A stretch of 64,000 nt of DNA from Brachybacterium endophyticum (lineage in GTDB: Bacteria; Actinomycetota; Actinomycetes; Actinomycetales; Dermabacteraceae): the NCBI RefSeq assembly GCF_003130585.1, contig NZ_QFKX01000003.1, positions 186,001 to 250,000 of the forward strand, written 5' to 3'. A program made the translations under genes and the position numbers. The first letter of the stretch is position 1, and every line of letters begins with the position of its first letter. The notes below the pieces were generated by a model that worked only from the letters and a program-made list of their open reading frames with translations, did not search any database and was not told where the DNA came from. Of this stretch, positions 7,758-16,039 are shown in pieces.

Positions 7758-9932
7758 ATGACGACGACGCTCCCCTACGGCACCTGGCCCTCACCGATCA
7801 CGGCCCAGCAGCTCGCGACCGGGGGAGCGCGCCTGGGAGGACCGGTGTTCGTCGGCGATCAGCTGTGGTGGACCGAGGGCATCGCCGCCGAGGGCGGACG
7901 CCAGGCCATCGTGCGCAGCGCCGGCCCGGTCGCCGCACCGGAGGACGGCACGAACGACCCCGCCGAGGAGGCCGATCCCCGCAGCGTGACCGTGCTCCCC
8001 GCACCCTTCAACGCCCGCTCGCGCGTGCACGAGTACGGCGGCGGATCGTGGGTCGCCATGCCAGGAGGGGCCGCCGGCGGGACTGGGGACCGGTCGGGAG
8101 AGGGGTCGGCATCCCAGGGCGACCCCCTCGTGCTGTTCGTGAACTTCGAGGACCAGCGCGTCTACGCCTTCGTCGAGGGCAGCGAGCCGCGTCCGCTCAC
8201 GGCCGTCGGCCCCGAGGTCGACTCGGCCCACGGGCCGTCGCTGCGCTGGGCCTGCCCGACCCCGGTGACGCTCGCCGACGGCACCCGCGAGGTCTGGTGG
8301 ATCTGCGAGGACCACACCCGCACGGCCGACGGGACCGACGCGGCCGACGGAGCCGGCGGAGCCTCGGGAGGGACCGACGGCGCCCCGCACATCGAGCGCT
8401 ACGTCGCCGCCGTCCCACTCGACGGCAGCGCCGCCGAGGACGTCGCCGCGATCCGGCAGGTGACCCCGTCCTCCCGCTTCGTCGCCTATCCGCGGCTGAA
8501 CCCCGAGGGCACCGCCCTCGCGTGGATCAGCTGGGAGCATCCGCAGATGCCGTGGGACGGCACCGAGCTGCACGTCGCCCCGCTGGTCGGTGGCAGCACC
8601 GGTCACGGGGAGGTCGTCGCCGGTGGCCCGGACGTCTCCGTCCTGCAGCCCGAATGGCTCGATGCGGAGCGACTGCTGTACGTCTCCGACGAGTCGGGAT
8701 GGTGGAACCCCCGCGTGTGGTCGGCCCACGAGGGGGCGCGCGCCGTGCTCGCACCGGACTCCCCGTACGCCGAGCAGGAGTTCGCCGGCTCCATGTGGGG
8801 GCTCGGCACCACCTGGTACGCCGTGCTCGATGCCGACCACGCCCTGGTGGCCCATGGCCACGCGGGCGAGACGCTCGGCCTGCTCACGGTCTCGACCGGG
8901 CAGATCGCGGACCTGGACCTGCCACTGACCTCGATCTCGGGCATGCAGGTGCGCGAGGGCGGCGTGCTCGCCCTGCTCGGCGCCTCGCCCGCCCGCTTCC
9001 CCGCCGTCTACATCGCGCGACTCGAGGGAGGGTACGACGCTCCCCGCATGGCGGAGCTGGAGCTGGTCCGCTCCTCCCGCGACGATGCGCCGGATCCCGA
9101 CGTCCTGCCCACGGCCGAGGAGATCGAGGTGCCGCTGGAGGACGGCGGCGCCGTCCACGCGATCTGGTTCGCCCCCCGGCGCAGCGGGATCCAGGGCCCG
9201 GCCGACGAGCTCCCACCCGTCATTGCCCGCGTCCACGGAGGCCCCACCTCTGTCGTGCCGCCCGTGCTCAGCCTCCCGGTCGCCTACTACACCTCCCGCG
9301 GCATCGGCGTCGTGGAGGTGAACTACGGCGGCTCCACCGGCTACGGCCGCGCCTACCGCGACCGCCTCAAGGGCCAGTGGGGCGTGGTCGACGTCGCCGA
9401 CACCGTCGCCGTCATGGACCACCTGGTGCGCACGGGCCTGGCCGACGGGCAGAGGCTGGGCATCGAGGGCGGCAGCGCCGGCGGCTGGACCACGCTGGCG
9501 TGCCTGACGCGCACGGACAGGTTCTCCGCCGGCGTCTCGAGCTTCGGGGTCGCCGAGCTGGAGGCCTTCATCCACGACACCCACGACTTCGAGTCCCGCT
9601 ACATCGACGGCCTCGTCGGCCCCTATCCCGAGCGTCGTGACCTCTACGCCGAGCGCGCCCCGCTCAACCACGTCGACGAGCTCGAATGCCCCGTTCTCCT
9701 GCTGCAGGGGGACGAGGACCGCATCGTCCCGCCCAGCCAGTCCGAGATGTTCCGCGACGCCCTCGCCGCCAAGGGCATCCCGCACGCCTACCTGCTCTTC
9801 TCTGGAGAGCAGCACGGGTTCCGCCAGGCCGAGAGCATCATCCGGGCCACGGAGTCCGCGCTCTCCTTCTACGGGCAGGTCTTCGGCTTCACCCCGCCCT
9901 GCGTGCCCGTGCTGGAGCTGGTCACCCGCTGA
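7758..9932 (+). CDS. S9 family prolyl oligopeptidase
   Basis: A 724-residue serine peptidase with an N-terminal beta-propeller (to about residue 440) and a C-terminal alpha/beta-hydrolase domain. The catalytic triad is visible: Ser in GIEGGSAGGWTTL, Asp in QGDEDRIVPPSQ, His in GEQHGFRQ. The oxyanion segment RVHGGPTS precedes them. These enzymes cleave short peptides or acyl-peptides and gate access through the propeller. There is no signal peptide, so it is probably cytosolic. The ATG at 7758 follows TACCCT by 6 bases, implying leaderless expression. A run of Gly/Ala/Asp within the propeller (about residues 190-210) looks like an expanded loop. Confidence 0.88.
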   Translation: MTTTLPYGTWPSPITAQQLATGGARLGGPVFVGDQLWWTEGIAAEGGRQAIVRSAGPVAAPEDGTNDPAEEADPRSVTVLPAPFNARSRVHEYGGGSWVAMPGGAAGGTGDRSGEGSASQGDPLVLFVNFEDQRVYAFVEGSEPRPLTAVGPEVDSAHGPSLRWACPTPVTLADGTREVWWICEDHTRTADGTDAADGAGGASGGTDGAPHIERYVAAVPLDGSAAEDVAAIRQVTPSSRFVAYPRLNPEGTALAWISWEHPQMPWDGTELHVAPLVGGSTGHGEVVAGGPDVSVLQPEWLDAERLLYVSDESGWWNPRVWSAHEGARAVLAPDSPYAEQEFAGSMWGLGTTWYAVLDADHALVAHGHAGETLGLLTVSTGQIADLDLPLTSISGMQVREGGVLALLGASPARFPAVYIARLEGGYDAPRMAELELVRSSRDDAPDPDVLPTAEEIEVPLEDGGAVHAIWFAPRRSGIQGPADELPPVIARVHGGPTSVVPPVLSLPVAYYTSRGIGVVEVNYGGSTGYGRAYRDRLKGQWGVVDVADTVAVMDHLVRTGLADGQRLGIEGGSAGGWTTLACLTRTDRFSAGVSSFGVAELEAFIHDTHDFESRYIDGLVGPYPERRDLYAERAPLNHVDELECPVLLLQGDEDRIVPPSQSEMFRDALAAKGIPHAYLLFSGEQHGFRQAESIIRATESALSFYGQVFGFTPPCVPVLELVTR

Positions 9933-9977
9933 CCCGCACAGCCGCGATGGCGTCTGCACCTGTACCGTCGAGAGAGC

Positions 9978-10121
9978 ATGCCGACTGGTGAGGATCGTCG
10001 TCGACGCCGACGTCCCGATCACGCCGGCTCCACCAGTACCTGTCACCACGAGCACCGCCACCACGACCACGCCGACCCGCGGCAACGCCCCGCGAGCACC
10101 GGCCTCCACCCCCGATCCTGA
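9978..10121 (+). CDS. Possible 47-residue leader ORF upstream of lldD
   Basis: An ATG at 9978 opens a 47-codon frame ending in TGA at 10119-10121, which overlaps the GAGGAGG ribosome site of lldD. TACCGT (9963-9968) lies 9 bases before the ATG and GAGAGAG directly precedes it. The peptide has a run of five Arg and a His cluster (HHEHRHHDHADPR). This layout would let translation of the leader affect access to the lldD ribosome site. High GC makes open frames common, so this may be chance. Confidence 0.22.
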   Translation: MPTGEDRRRRRRPDHAGSTSTCHHEHRHHDHADPRQRPASTGLHPRS

Positions 10122-10130
10122 GGAGGACCC

Positions 10131-11393
10131 ATGGTCACCCGACAGCTGCCCAAGCCCGAAGAGATCTTCGAGCTGATGAAGTTCCGCAAGCCCTCCCTGG
10201 ACTTCCGGGGCACGCGGCTCGAGAAGGCGCAGTCGATCTACGACCTGCGGAAGATCGCCAAGAGGCGGACCCCCGCCGCGGCCTTCGACTACACCGACGG
10301 CGGCGCCGAGCGCGAGATCTCGATGCGTCGGGCCCGCAAGGCCTTCGAGGACGTCGAGTTCCACCCCGGCATCCTCACCGACGTCTCCCGCGTCGATCCG
10401 AGCGTGAACATCCTGGGTGGCCCGTCCGCCCAGCCCTTCGGCATCGCCCCCACCGGCTTCACCCGTCTCATGCAGACCGAGGGTGAGATCGCCGGAGCCG
10501 GTGCCGCGGGCGCGGCGGGCATCCCGTTCTCGCTCTCGACGCTGGGCACCACGTCGATCGAGGACGTCCACGCCGAGAACCCCGACGGGCGCAACTGGTA
10601 CCAGCTCTACGTGATGAAGGATCGCTCGATCTCCTACGGGCTCGTCGAGCGTGCGGCCAAGGCCGGCTTCGACACCCTCTTCTTCACCGTCGACACCCCC
10701 GTCGCCGGGGCCCGCCTGCGGGACAAGAAGAACGGCTTCTCCATCCCGCCGCAGCTCACCCCGGGCGTCGTCATCAACGCGATCCCGCGCCCCTGGTGGT
10801 GGATCGACTTCCTGACCACCCCGAAGCTCGAGTTCGCCTCCCTGACCTCCACCGGCGGCACGGTCGGCGAGCTCCTGGACTCCGCGATGGATCCCTCGAT
10901 CAACTACGAGGACCTCAAGGAGATCCGGGAGATGTGGCCCGGCAAGATCGCGATCAAGGGTGTGCAGAACGTCGAGGACGCGAAGAAGCTGGCTGACCTG
11001 GGCGTCGACGCGATCGTCCTGTCCAACCACGGCGGGCGTCAGCTCGACCGCGCCTCCGTGCCCTTCCACCTGCTGCCCGAGGTCAAGCGCGAGCTCGGGA
11101 ACTCGACCGAGATCATGGTCGACACCGGCATCATGCACGGCTCCGACATCGTCGCCGCGATGGCGCTCGGCGCCGACTTCACCCTGGTGGGTCGCGCCTA
11201 CCTCTACGGCCTGATGGCGGGCGGCCGCCGCGGCGTGGACCGCACGATCGAGATCCTCTCCGAGGAGGTCGAGCGGACCATGCGTCTGCTGCAGGTGCAC
11301 ACCATCGAGGAGCTCGAGCCGCGCCACGTCACCCAGCTGCGCGAGCTCCAGCCGATCCCGCAGCCAGGCGCCCGCCGCCGCGCGGAGGTCTGA
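10131..11393 (+). CDS. lldD: FMN-dependent L-lactate dehydrogenase / alpha-hydroxy-acid dehydrogenase
   Basis: A 420-residue TIM-barrel flavoprotein. It has the family start [20 protein letters not shown], the FMN-binding [18 protein letters not shown], the substrate-side segment [10 protein letters not shown], and the active-site signature [10 protein letters not shown] whose His abstracts the substrate proton. The phosphate-binding [13 protein letters not shown] is near the C-terminus. LldD oxidises L-lactate to pyruvate at the membrane and feeds electrons to quinone; other 2-hydroxy acids are possible. The start at 10131 has an excellent GAGGAGG site. No lactate permease, LldR-like regulator or mycofactocin genes adjoin it, so a MftD role is unlikely. 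It ends facing the CPA1 antiporter gene across a long hairpin. Confidence 0.85.
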   Translation: MVTRQLPKPEEIFELMKFRKPSLDFRGTRLEKAQSIYDLRKIAKRRTPAAAFDYTDGGAEREISMRRARKAFEDVEFHPGILTDVSRVDPSVNILGGPSAQPFGIAPTGFTRLMQTEGEIAGAGAAGAAGIPFSLSTLGTTSIEDVHAENPDGRNWYQLYVMKDRSISYGLVERAAKAGFDTLFFTVDTPVAGARLRDKKNGFSIPPQLTPGVVINAIPRPWWWIDFLTTPKLEFASLTSTGGTVGELLDSAMDPSINYEDLKEIREMWPGKIAIKGVQNVEDAKKLADLGVDAIVLSNHGGRQLDRASVPFHLLPEVKRELGNSTEIMVDTGIMHGSDIVAAMALGADFTLVGRAYLYGLMAGGRRGVDRTIEILSEEVERTMRLLQVHTIEELEPRHVTQLRELQPIPQPGARRRAEV

Positions 11394-11456
11394 GAAGCGG
11401 GCGAGGTCTGAGGGCCGGGCGCCGGGGTGCGCCCTCGGCGCCCGGCGCTCGGCGCT

Positions 11457-11536
11457 CGGCCACCGTTTCGGGGACGGGCTACGCCGATTCGCGGCCCGGC
11501 CACCGTTTCGGGGACGGGCTATGCCGATTCGGGGCT
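11457..11536. repeat. 40-bp tandem duplication
   Basis: Two adjacent copies (11457-11496 and 11497-11536) of a 40-bp unit containing CACCGTTTCGGGGACGGGCT differ at only a few positions near the 3' end. They lie between convergent lldD and the antiporter gene, just before a 23-bp-stem hairpin. No coding role is evident. Confidence 0.75.
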
Positions 11537-11550
11537 CGGCCCCTGCTCTT

Positions 11551-11611
11551 CGATGGCTCCTGGTGAGGTCTCACGGTGTATAGACGGTTGAGACCTCACC
11601 AGGAGCCATCG
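11551..11611. terminator. Perfect 23-bp-stem hairpin between convergent genes
   Basis: Arms 11551-11573 and 11589-11611 are perfectly complementary over 23 bp with a 15-base loop (11574-11588). The arms start CGATGGCTCC and end GGAGCCATCG. It lies between the ends of lldD and the CPA1 antiporter gene, where a bidirectional terminator is expected. The stem is far longer than an ordinary intrinsic terminator needs. Confidence 0.75.
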
Positions 11612-11682
11612 ACGGACCGGAACTCACCGGATCGGAACTCGGCGCTCCACGGTGTGTCCGGCCGCGGTTCAATGCCCGCCGC

Positions 11683-13323
11683 TCAGTGCTTACGGGCCCG
11701 GTTACGCGGCGGGGCGGCGAGCATCTGCAGGTCGAGCTGGCGCAGCACCCGGTCGGCGGCCTCGGGATCGATGCCGGGCTCGCTGCGGGCCTGCAGCACC
11801 TCCGTGCGCGCCGCATCCAGTCCCACCGTCTGTGCGGTGACCATGAGCTCGCGCCCACGCTTCATCTTGCGCCGCCTGGCCTGCAGCTGCTTCTGCGCCT
11901 CGGGATCGACGGTGCCGTCGGGCCCCACCACGCTCATCGCCTGAGTGGTCGAGTCGAGCTCCTGGCGCAGGCCCTTGAAGCGCTTCTTGACCGCCCGCAT
12001 CTGCTCCTCGGTGAGCTCGCCGGTGTCCTCGAAGCGCTCGCGGATCGCACCCAGGGCGGCGCGCTGCGCGCGATGGGTGAGCTCGGCGATCTCCTGCTCG
12101 GCGACCGAACCGTCGTCCTGGAGCTTCAGCAGCCGCAGCAGCCAGCCCAGCCCCAGACCCGTGGGCACCAGGGTCACCAGCAGCACCGCGCAGGCGACGA
12201 TGACCATCATGTTGCGGGCGTCGGCCTCGGCACCGGAGACGCCGGAGGTGGGGATCGCCAGCGCCAGCGCCAGCGTCGCGAGCCCGCGCATCCCGCACCA
12301 GGTCAGGACGACGGAGTCCTTCCAGGTCAGGTTCTCCCCGGCGTCGATGCGGGCGATCGGGGCGATCGCGAACATGCCGATCAGCCGCATCACGATCACC
12401 ACCACGCAGGCGACGGCCGCGACGGGCAGGTAGCGCAGCACGTCGGCGCCCTCGTTCGCGACGACGTCCCGCAGCTGCATGCCCATCAGCCCGAAGGCGA
12501 GGCCGGTGACCAGAAGGTTCGCCACGTCCCAGAACGTCGCCCGCGAGATGCGGGCCTCGGAGTCCTCGGCGCGGGCCCGACGTCTCGTCTCGAGCGCCGT
12601 CACCACCACGGCGATCACGCCCGAGGCGTGCAGCTCCTCGGCGAGCATGTAGGCGGCGAAGGGGACGACGACGCTCATGGCGGTGCGGGCCGCGGTGGTG
12701 GTCACCCGGTGCGAGGCGAAGCGGTAGAGGAAGCCCAGGGCCAGACCGATCCCCACGGCGATCACGGCGCCCACCACGAAGTCCAGCGCGAGACCCAGCC
12801 CCAGGGAGCTGTCCCCGGTGAGGGTGTTCAGCGCCGCCGTGAACAGCACGATCGCGACCGCGTCGTTGAACAGGCCTTCCGTCTGCAGCATCGACAGCAG
12901 TCGGCGCGGCATCCGGGCGGGCCCGGCGACGGCCTCGACGGCGATCGGGTCAGGGGGTGCGACCATCGCGCCGACCATCAGCGCCAAGGGGAACGACACC
13001 GCCGTCACCAGCATCGACACCGCGCCTGCGACCAGCAGCGCCGTGGTCGCCGTGAGGCCGACCGCGAGGAACAGCAGGGTGCGCCAGCGGTAGCGGAACA
13101 CGGACCAGTCGGTCTTCTGCGCCGTGGCGAACAGCAGCGGCGGCAGGAACAGCGGAAGGATCAGCTCCTGGTCGATCTCCAGGTGCTGGAGGCCGGGGAT
13201 GGAGGCGATGCCGGAGCTCGCCAGCAGCATCAGGATGGGGTACGGCAGGCGGAGTCGCTCACCCAGTGCGACGCAGACGACGGTGACGGCGAGCAGGCCG
13301 ATGACCAGCGCGAGGTTGATCAT
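11683..13323 (-). CDS. CPA1-family Na+/H+ antiporter
   Basis: A 546-residue monovalent cation/proton antiporter. Residues 1 to about 420 hold around 12 membrane spans, including LEIDQELILPLFLPPLLFATA (family amphipathic TM3), the ion-site motif MVAPPDPIAVEAV, and LLSMLQTEGLFNDAVAIVLFT (TM5 with the ND pair). A later TWCGMRGLATLALALAIP is also typical. The last 120 residues form a charged, probably helical cytoplasmic tail. Closest in style to NhaP/YjcE proteins that exchange Na+ or K+ for H+. The start at 13323 is supported by a GGAGT ribosome site, which sits inside a small hairpin. TAGGCT at 13441-13446 (minus) is a likely -10 box, giving a leader of about 110 bases. Confidence 0.88.
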   Translation of the reverse strand: MINLALVIGLLAVTVVCVALGERLRLPYPILMLLASSGIASIPGLQHLEIDQELILPLFLPPLLFATAQKTDWSVFRYRWRTLLFLAVGLTATTALLVAGAVSMLVTAVSFPLALMVGAMVAPPDPIAVEAVAGPARMPRRLLSMLQTEGLFNDAVAIVLFTAALNTLTGDSSLGLGLALDFVVGAVIAVGIGLALGFLYRFASHRVTTTAARTAMSVVVPFAAYMLAEELHASGVIAVVVTALETRRRARAEDSEARISRATFWDVANLLVTGLAFGLMGMQLRDVVANEGADVLRYLPVAAVACVVVIVMRLIGMFAIAPIARIDAGENLTWKDSVVLTWCGMRGLATLALALAIPTSGVSGAEADARNMMVIVACAVLLVTLVPTGLGLGWLLRLLKLQDDGSVAEQEIAELTHRAQRAALGAIRERFEDTGELTEEQMRAVKKRFKGLRQELDSTTQAMSVVGPDGTVDPEAQKQLQARRRKMKRGRELMVTAQTVGLDAARTEVLQARSEPGIDPEAADRVLRQLDLQMLAAPPRNRARKH

Positions 13324-13326
13324 GGG

Positions 13327-13341
13327 CGACTCCAGGAGTCG
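13327..13341 (-). promoter_or_regulatory. Hairpin enclosing the ribosome site of the CPA1 antiporter
   Basis: On the minus strand CGACTC-CTG-GAGTCG forms a 6-bp stem with a 3-base loop. Its 3' arm contains the GGAG Shine-Dalgarno, 4 bases before the ATG at 13323. Opening of this stem could be rate-limiting for translation. Confidence 0.4.
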
Positions 13342-13538
13342 TGGGCGGACGGGCGTGCGCGGGTGGGCGGGATGCGCACGGAGCTGACGTCGCGCCCGGG
13401 GCGGGAGGGCGGTGGGATGCCGTCTCCCGCCGAGATCCTCAGCCTATCGTGACCACCTGGCAGGCCGTGGGGGCCTGCGGGCGGCAGCCGGCGCCCGGAT
13501 CTCGACGGGCGCCTGCGGATCTCGGCGGGACGGGCGGC

Positions 13539-14048
13539 TCAGCAGTAGGCCGTGGTCGCCGTGGTGCGCACGTACTTCTTGGTGGCCTTCTTCGTCGTCT
13601 TCTTGTAGGTGCAGGACTCGAGCTTGGTGCCCTTGGCGTTGTAGGTGCGCGCGGTGTCCTTGGGGTTGTTCCAGATGTAGCTCTTGGTGCCCCAGTACAG
13701 CGTCGAGCTCGTGTTCTTGCCCTTGCCCGAGCGGATGGTGATCGTCTTGCCCGGCTTGACCTTGGTGCCCTTGGGGAAGCGGAAGTGCTGCGGGCCGCTG
13801 TCGCGGACCGTGTAGCCGGTCAGCGTGAGCGTCTTCTTCCCCGTGTTCTTCAGGACGATGAACTCCTTGTTCAGGTGCCCGTTCTTCCAGGTGTCGCGGC
13901 CCGACGGGTCGTACTGGATCTTCACGATGTCCAGGGGCTTCTTGGTCGCCGCATCGGCCGACGGAGCGATCGCGAAGGGTGCGACGAGCAGCGCGAGCAG
14001 GGTGAGGAGCGCCAGGAATCGGGCGCGCGGGAGGACGGTGACGTGCAT
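13539..14048 (-). CDS. Secreted lamin-tail-domain protein
   Basis: A 169-residue exported protein. A Sec signal peptide (basic start, hydrophobic ALLTLLALLVAPFAIAP, cleavage near ADA-AT) is followed by one lamin tail domain. The domain shows KIQYDPSGRDTWKNGHLNKEFIVLKNTGKKTLTLTGYTV, then the GPQHFRFPKGTKVKPGKTITIRSG and WNNPKDTARTYNAKG elements. Two Cys near the end may form a disulfide. The mature part is very Lys-rich, unlike its neighbours, which suggests binding to anionic wall polymers or DNA. LTD proteins of this size are common in Gram-positive secretomes and have no settled function. The start at 14048 has an AGAGGT ribosome site. Flanked by gaps of about 200 bp, so probably monocistronic. 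Confidence 0.8.
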   Translation of the reverse strand: MHVTVLPRARFLALLTLLALLVAPFAIAPSADAATKKPLDIVKIQYDPSGRDTWKNGHLNKEFIVLKNTGKKTLTLTGYTVRDSGPQHFRFPKGTKVKPGKTITIRSGKGKNTSSTLYWGTKSYIWNNPKDTARTYNAKGTKLESCTYKKTTKKATKKYVRTTATTAYC

Positions 14049-14230
14049 GGGTGACCTCTGGAGGATGAAGCGGCCCGGTGGGCGACGGCGCCCACCCCGG
14101 TGCCGGATTCCGACGGGGATGACCGAAATGCAGCACCGGGGTGCCGATGCCGTCCCACCCTCCGGCGCAGATCACAGACGGGTGCGGAGCGGGTGGCGAC
14201 GCGCCCGCCGGCGAACCCCGCGCGGGCCCC

Positions 14231-16039
14231 TCACATCGACTCCTGCCAGGCCTGGTAGAGCGCCGCGAAGCGCCCGCCCTCGGCGACCAGATCGGTGGGG
14301 GAGCCGTCCTCGACGACCTCGCCGCCGTGCACCACGAGCACCCGGTCGGCGATCATCACGGTGGACAGGCGGTGGGCGATGATCAGCGCCGTGCGCTCAC
14401 CCAGCAGCTTCGTCAGCCCCTCCTGCACCATGCGCTCGCTGGGGATGTCCAGGGAACTGGTCGCCTCGTCGAGGATCAGCACCCGGGGGTCGGCCAGGAA
14501 CGCCCGTGCGAAGGAGATCAGCTGCCTCTGACCGGCGGAGACGCGCCCGCCGCGTTTGTTCACGTCGGTGTCGTAGCCGTCGGGGAGGTTCTCGATGAAC
14601 TCGTCCGCACCGATGGCCCGGGCGGCCTGCTCGATCTCCTCGCGCGGTGCTCCGGGGCGTCCCAGCTCGATGTTGTCGGCGACCGTCCCGGAGAACAGGT
14701 ACGCCTCCTGGGTGACCATGACGATGTTGCGGGTGAGGTCCTGCATCGAGATGTCCCGCAGGTCCACGCCGTCCAGCAGCACGTCGCCCTCGCTCGCGTC
14801 GTAGAAGCGGCTGATGAGCTTCGCGATCGTGGACTTGCCGGCGCCGGTCTGGCCCACCAGCGCGACGGTCTGGCCGGGCGGGATGTGCAGGTCCAGGGGC
14901 TTCAGGACGGTGGGGCCGTCGGCCGTGTACCGGAAGGAGACGTCCTCGAAGTCGATGCGCCCGGAGGAGGACGGCATCGGGGTGGGCTGCTCTGACTCCT
15001 TGACGCTCGGGGACTCCGCGAGCAGCGTGGCGATCTTCTCGAGGGCGGAGAGCCCGCTCTGCAGCGTGTTGTAGAAGCTCGCGAGCTGGTCGATCGGTTG
15101 GAAGAAGCGGCGTGAGTACAGGGCGAGCGCGACCAGCGCGCCGACCTCCAGGTGCCCGCCGAGCACCCGGAACCCGCCGACCAGCAGCACCACGGCGATG
15201 GTGGTGTTGGCGAGGATGCGCAGCGAGGGCTGGTAGATGCCGAAGGTCATCGTGGAGGCGAGGGAGGCGTCGCGGTAGTCCTGCGCGAGGGAGTCGAACT
15301 CCTTCTCGTTGCGGGCCTCCTTGCGGAACGCCTGCACGGCGCGGATGCCGCCCATGGCCTCGACGAAGTGGACGATCAGCCGGGCGGAGTGGGTGCGGAT
15401 CTGCCGGTACTGCTCGCGCGAGCGCTTCTGGAACCAGCTGGTGAGCATGACACCGGGGATCAGCATGACCAGCATGACGACGCCCGTCACCCAGTCCATG
15501 CTGACCAGCAGCACCACGGTGAACACCATCGAGAGGGTCGAGCCCACGAGGATGTCGACACCGGAGTCGACGAGCTCGCGCAGGGCCTCCATGTCGGAGG
15601 TCTGGCGCGAGACCATGCGGCCCGAGGTGTAGCGCTCGTGGAACTCGAGGTCCTGCTTCTGGGTGAAGCGGAAGACTTTCCGGCGCAGGCTCAGCAGCAT
15701 CTGCTCGCCCACGGCGGTGCCCTGGCGTACGTACCCGAAGGTCAGCACGCCGCCCACGATCGCGCAGCCCAGATGCAGGGCCGCCGCCCCCAGGGCCGGG
15801 GCGGGATTGCCCTGGACCATGGGCTGCAGGGCGTTGTCGATGCCCCAGGCGATGATCGCGGGCCCGGCGACCACGGCGAGCTGGGCGATGACGACCATGA
15901 CGCTCATGGCGGCGAACTGGCCGCGCACCGGGTGCAGCAGCTCGCGCAGCAGTGCCAGGGATCGGGAGCGGGCCTGCCGGTTCTCCTCGTGGGAGAGGAC
16001 GCGCTGCTCCTCGTCCTCCTCGCGGGCGGGGGCGCTCAT
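14231..16039 (-). CDS. ABC exporter, second subunit (TMD-NBD; canonical Walker B)
   Basis: A 602-residue half-transporter: six membrane spans (about residues 40-330), then a nucleotide-binding domain. The NBD has Walker A VGQTGAGKST, Q-loop VTQEAYLFSGT, Walker B VLILDEATSSLD with the catalytic Glu, and H-loop IIAHRLST. The signature reads VSAGQRQ instead of LSGGQ. Its ATG overlaps the stop of the upstream half-transporter gene by 4 bases (ATGA), so the two form a heterodimer. The degenerate signature here faces the degenerate Walker B of the partner, giving one inactive and one active ATP site, as in the TM287/288 and BmrCD exporters. Likely a multidrug or lipid exporter; substrate unknown. 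Confidence 0.87.
   Translation of the reverse strand: MSAPAREEDEEQRVLSHEENRQARSRSLALLRELLHPVRGQFAAMSVMVVIAQLAVVAGPAIIAWGIDNALQPMVQGNPAPALGAAALHLGCAIVGGVLTFGYVRQGTAVGEQMLLSLRRKVFRFTQKQDLEFHERYTSGRMVSRQTSDMEALRELVDSGVDILVGSTLSMVFTVVLLVSMDWVTGVVMLVMLIPGVMLTSWFQKRSREQYRQIRTHSARLIVHFVEAMGGIRAVQAFRKEARNEKEFDSLAQDYRDASLASTMTFGIYQPSLRILANTTIAVVLLVGGFRVLGGHLEVGALVALALYSRRFFQPIDQLASFYNTLQSGLSALEKIATLLAESPSVKESEQPTPMPSSSGRIDFEDVSFRYTADGPTVLKPLDLHIPPGQTVALVGQTGAGKSTIAKLISRFYDASEGDVLLDGVDLRDISMQDLTRNIVMVTQEAYLFSGTVADNIELGRPGAPREEIEQAARAIGADEFIENLPDGYDTDVNKRGGRVSAGQRQLISFARAFLADPRVLILDEATSSLDIPSERMVQEGLTKLLGERTALIIAHRLSTVMIADRVLVVHGGEVVEDGSPTDLVAEGGRFAALYQAWQESM

Noticed and set aside
6206..9640. An 1144-codon plus-strand open frame
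   Set aside because: It runs antisense to the SRPBCC and NYN genes and out of frame with the S9 peptidase. Composition is Arg/Gly-rich shadow sequence with no domain.
10131..11393. MftD (mycofactocin) identity for the FMN enzyme
   Set aside because: No mycofactocin genes adjoin it; L-lactate dehydrogenase features are sufficient.
11457..11536. CRISPR-like repeat
   Set aside because: Only two adjacent copies without unique spacers; no cas genes.
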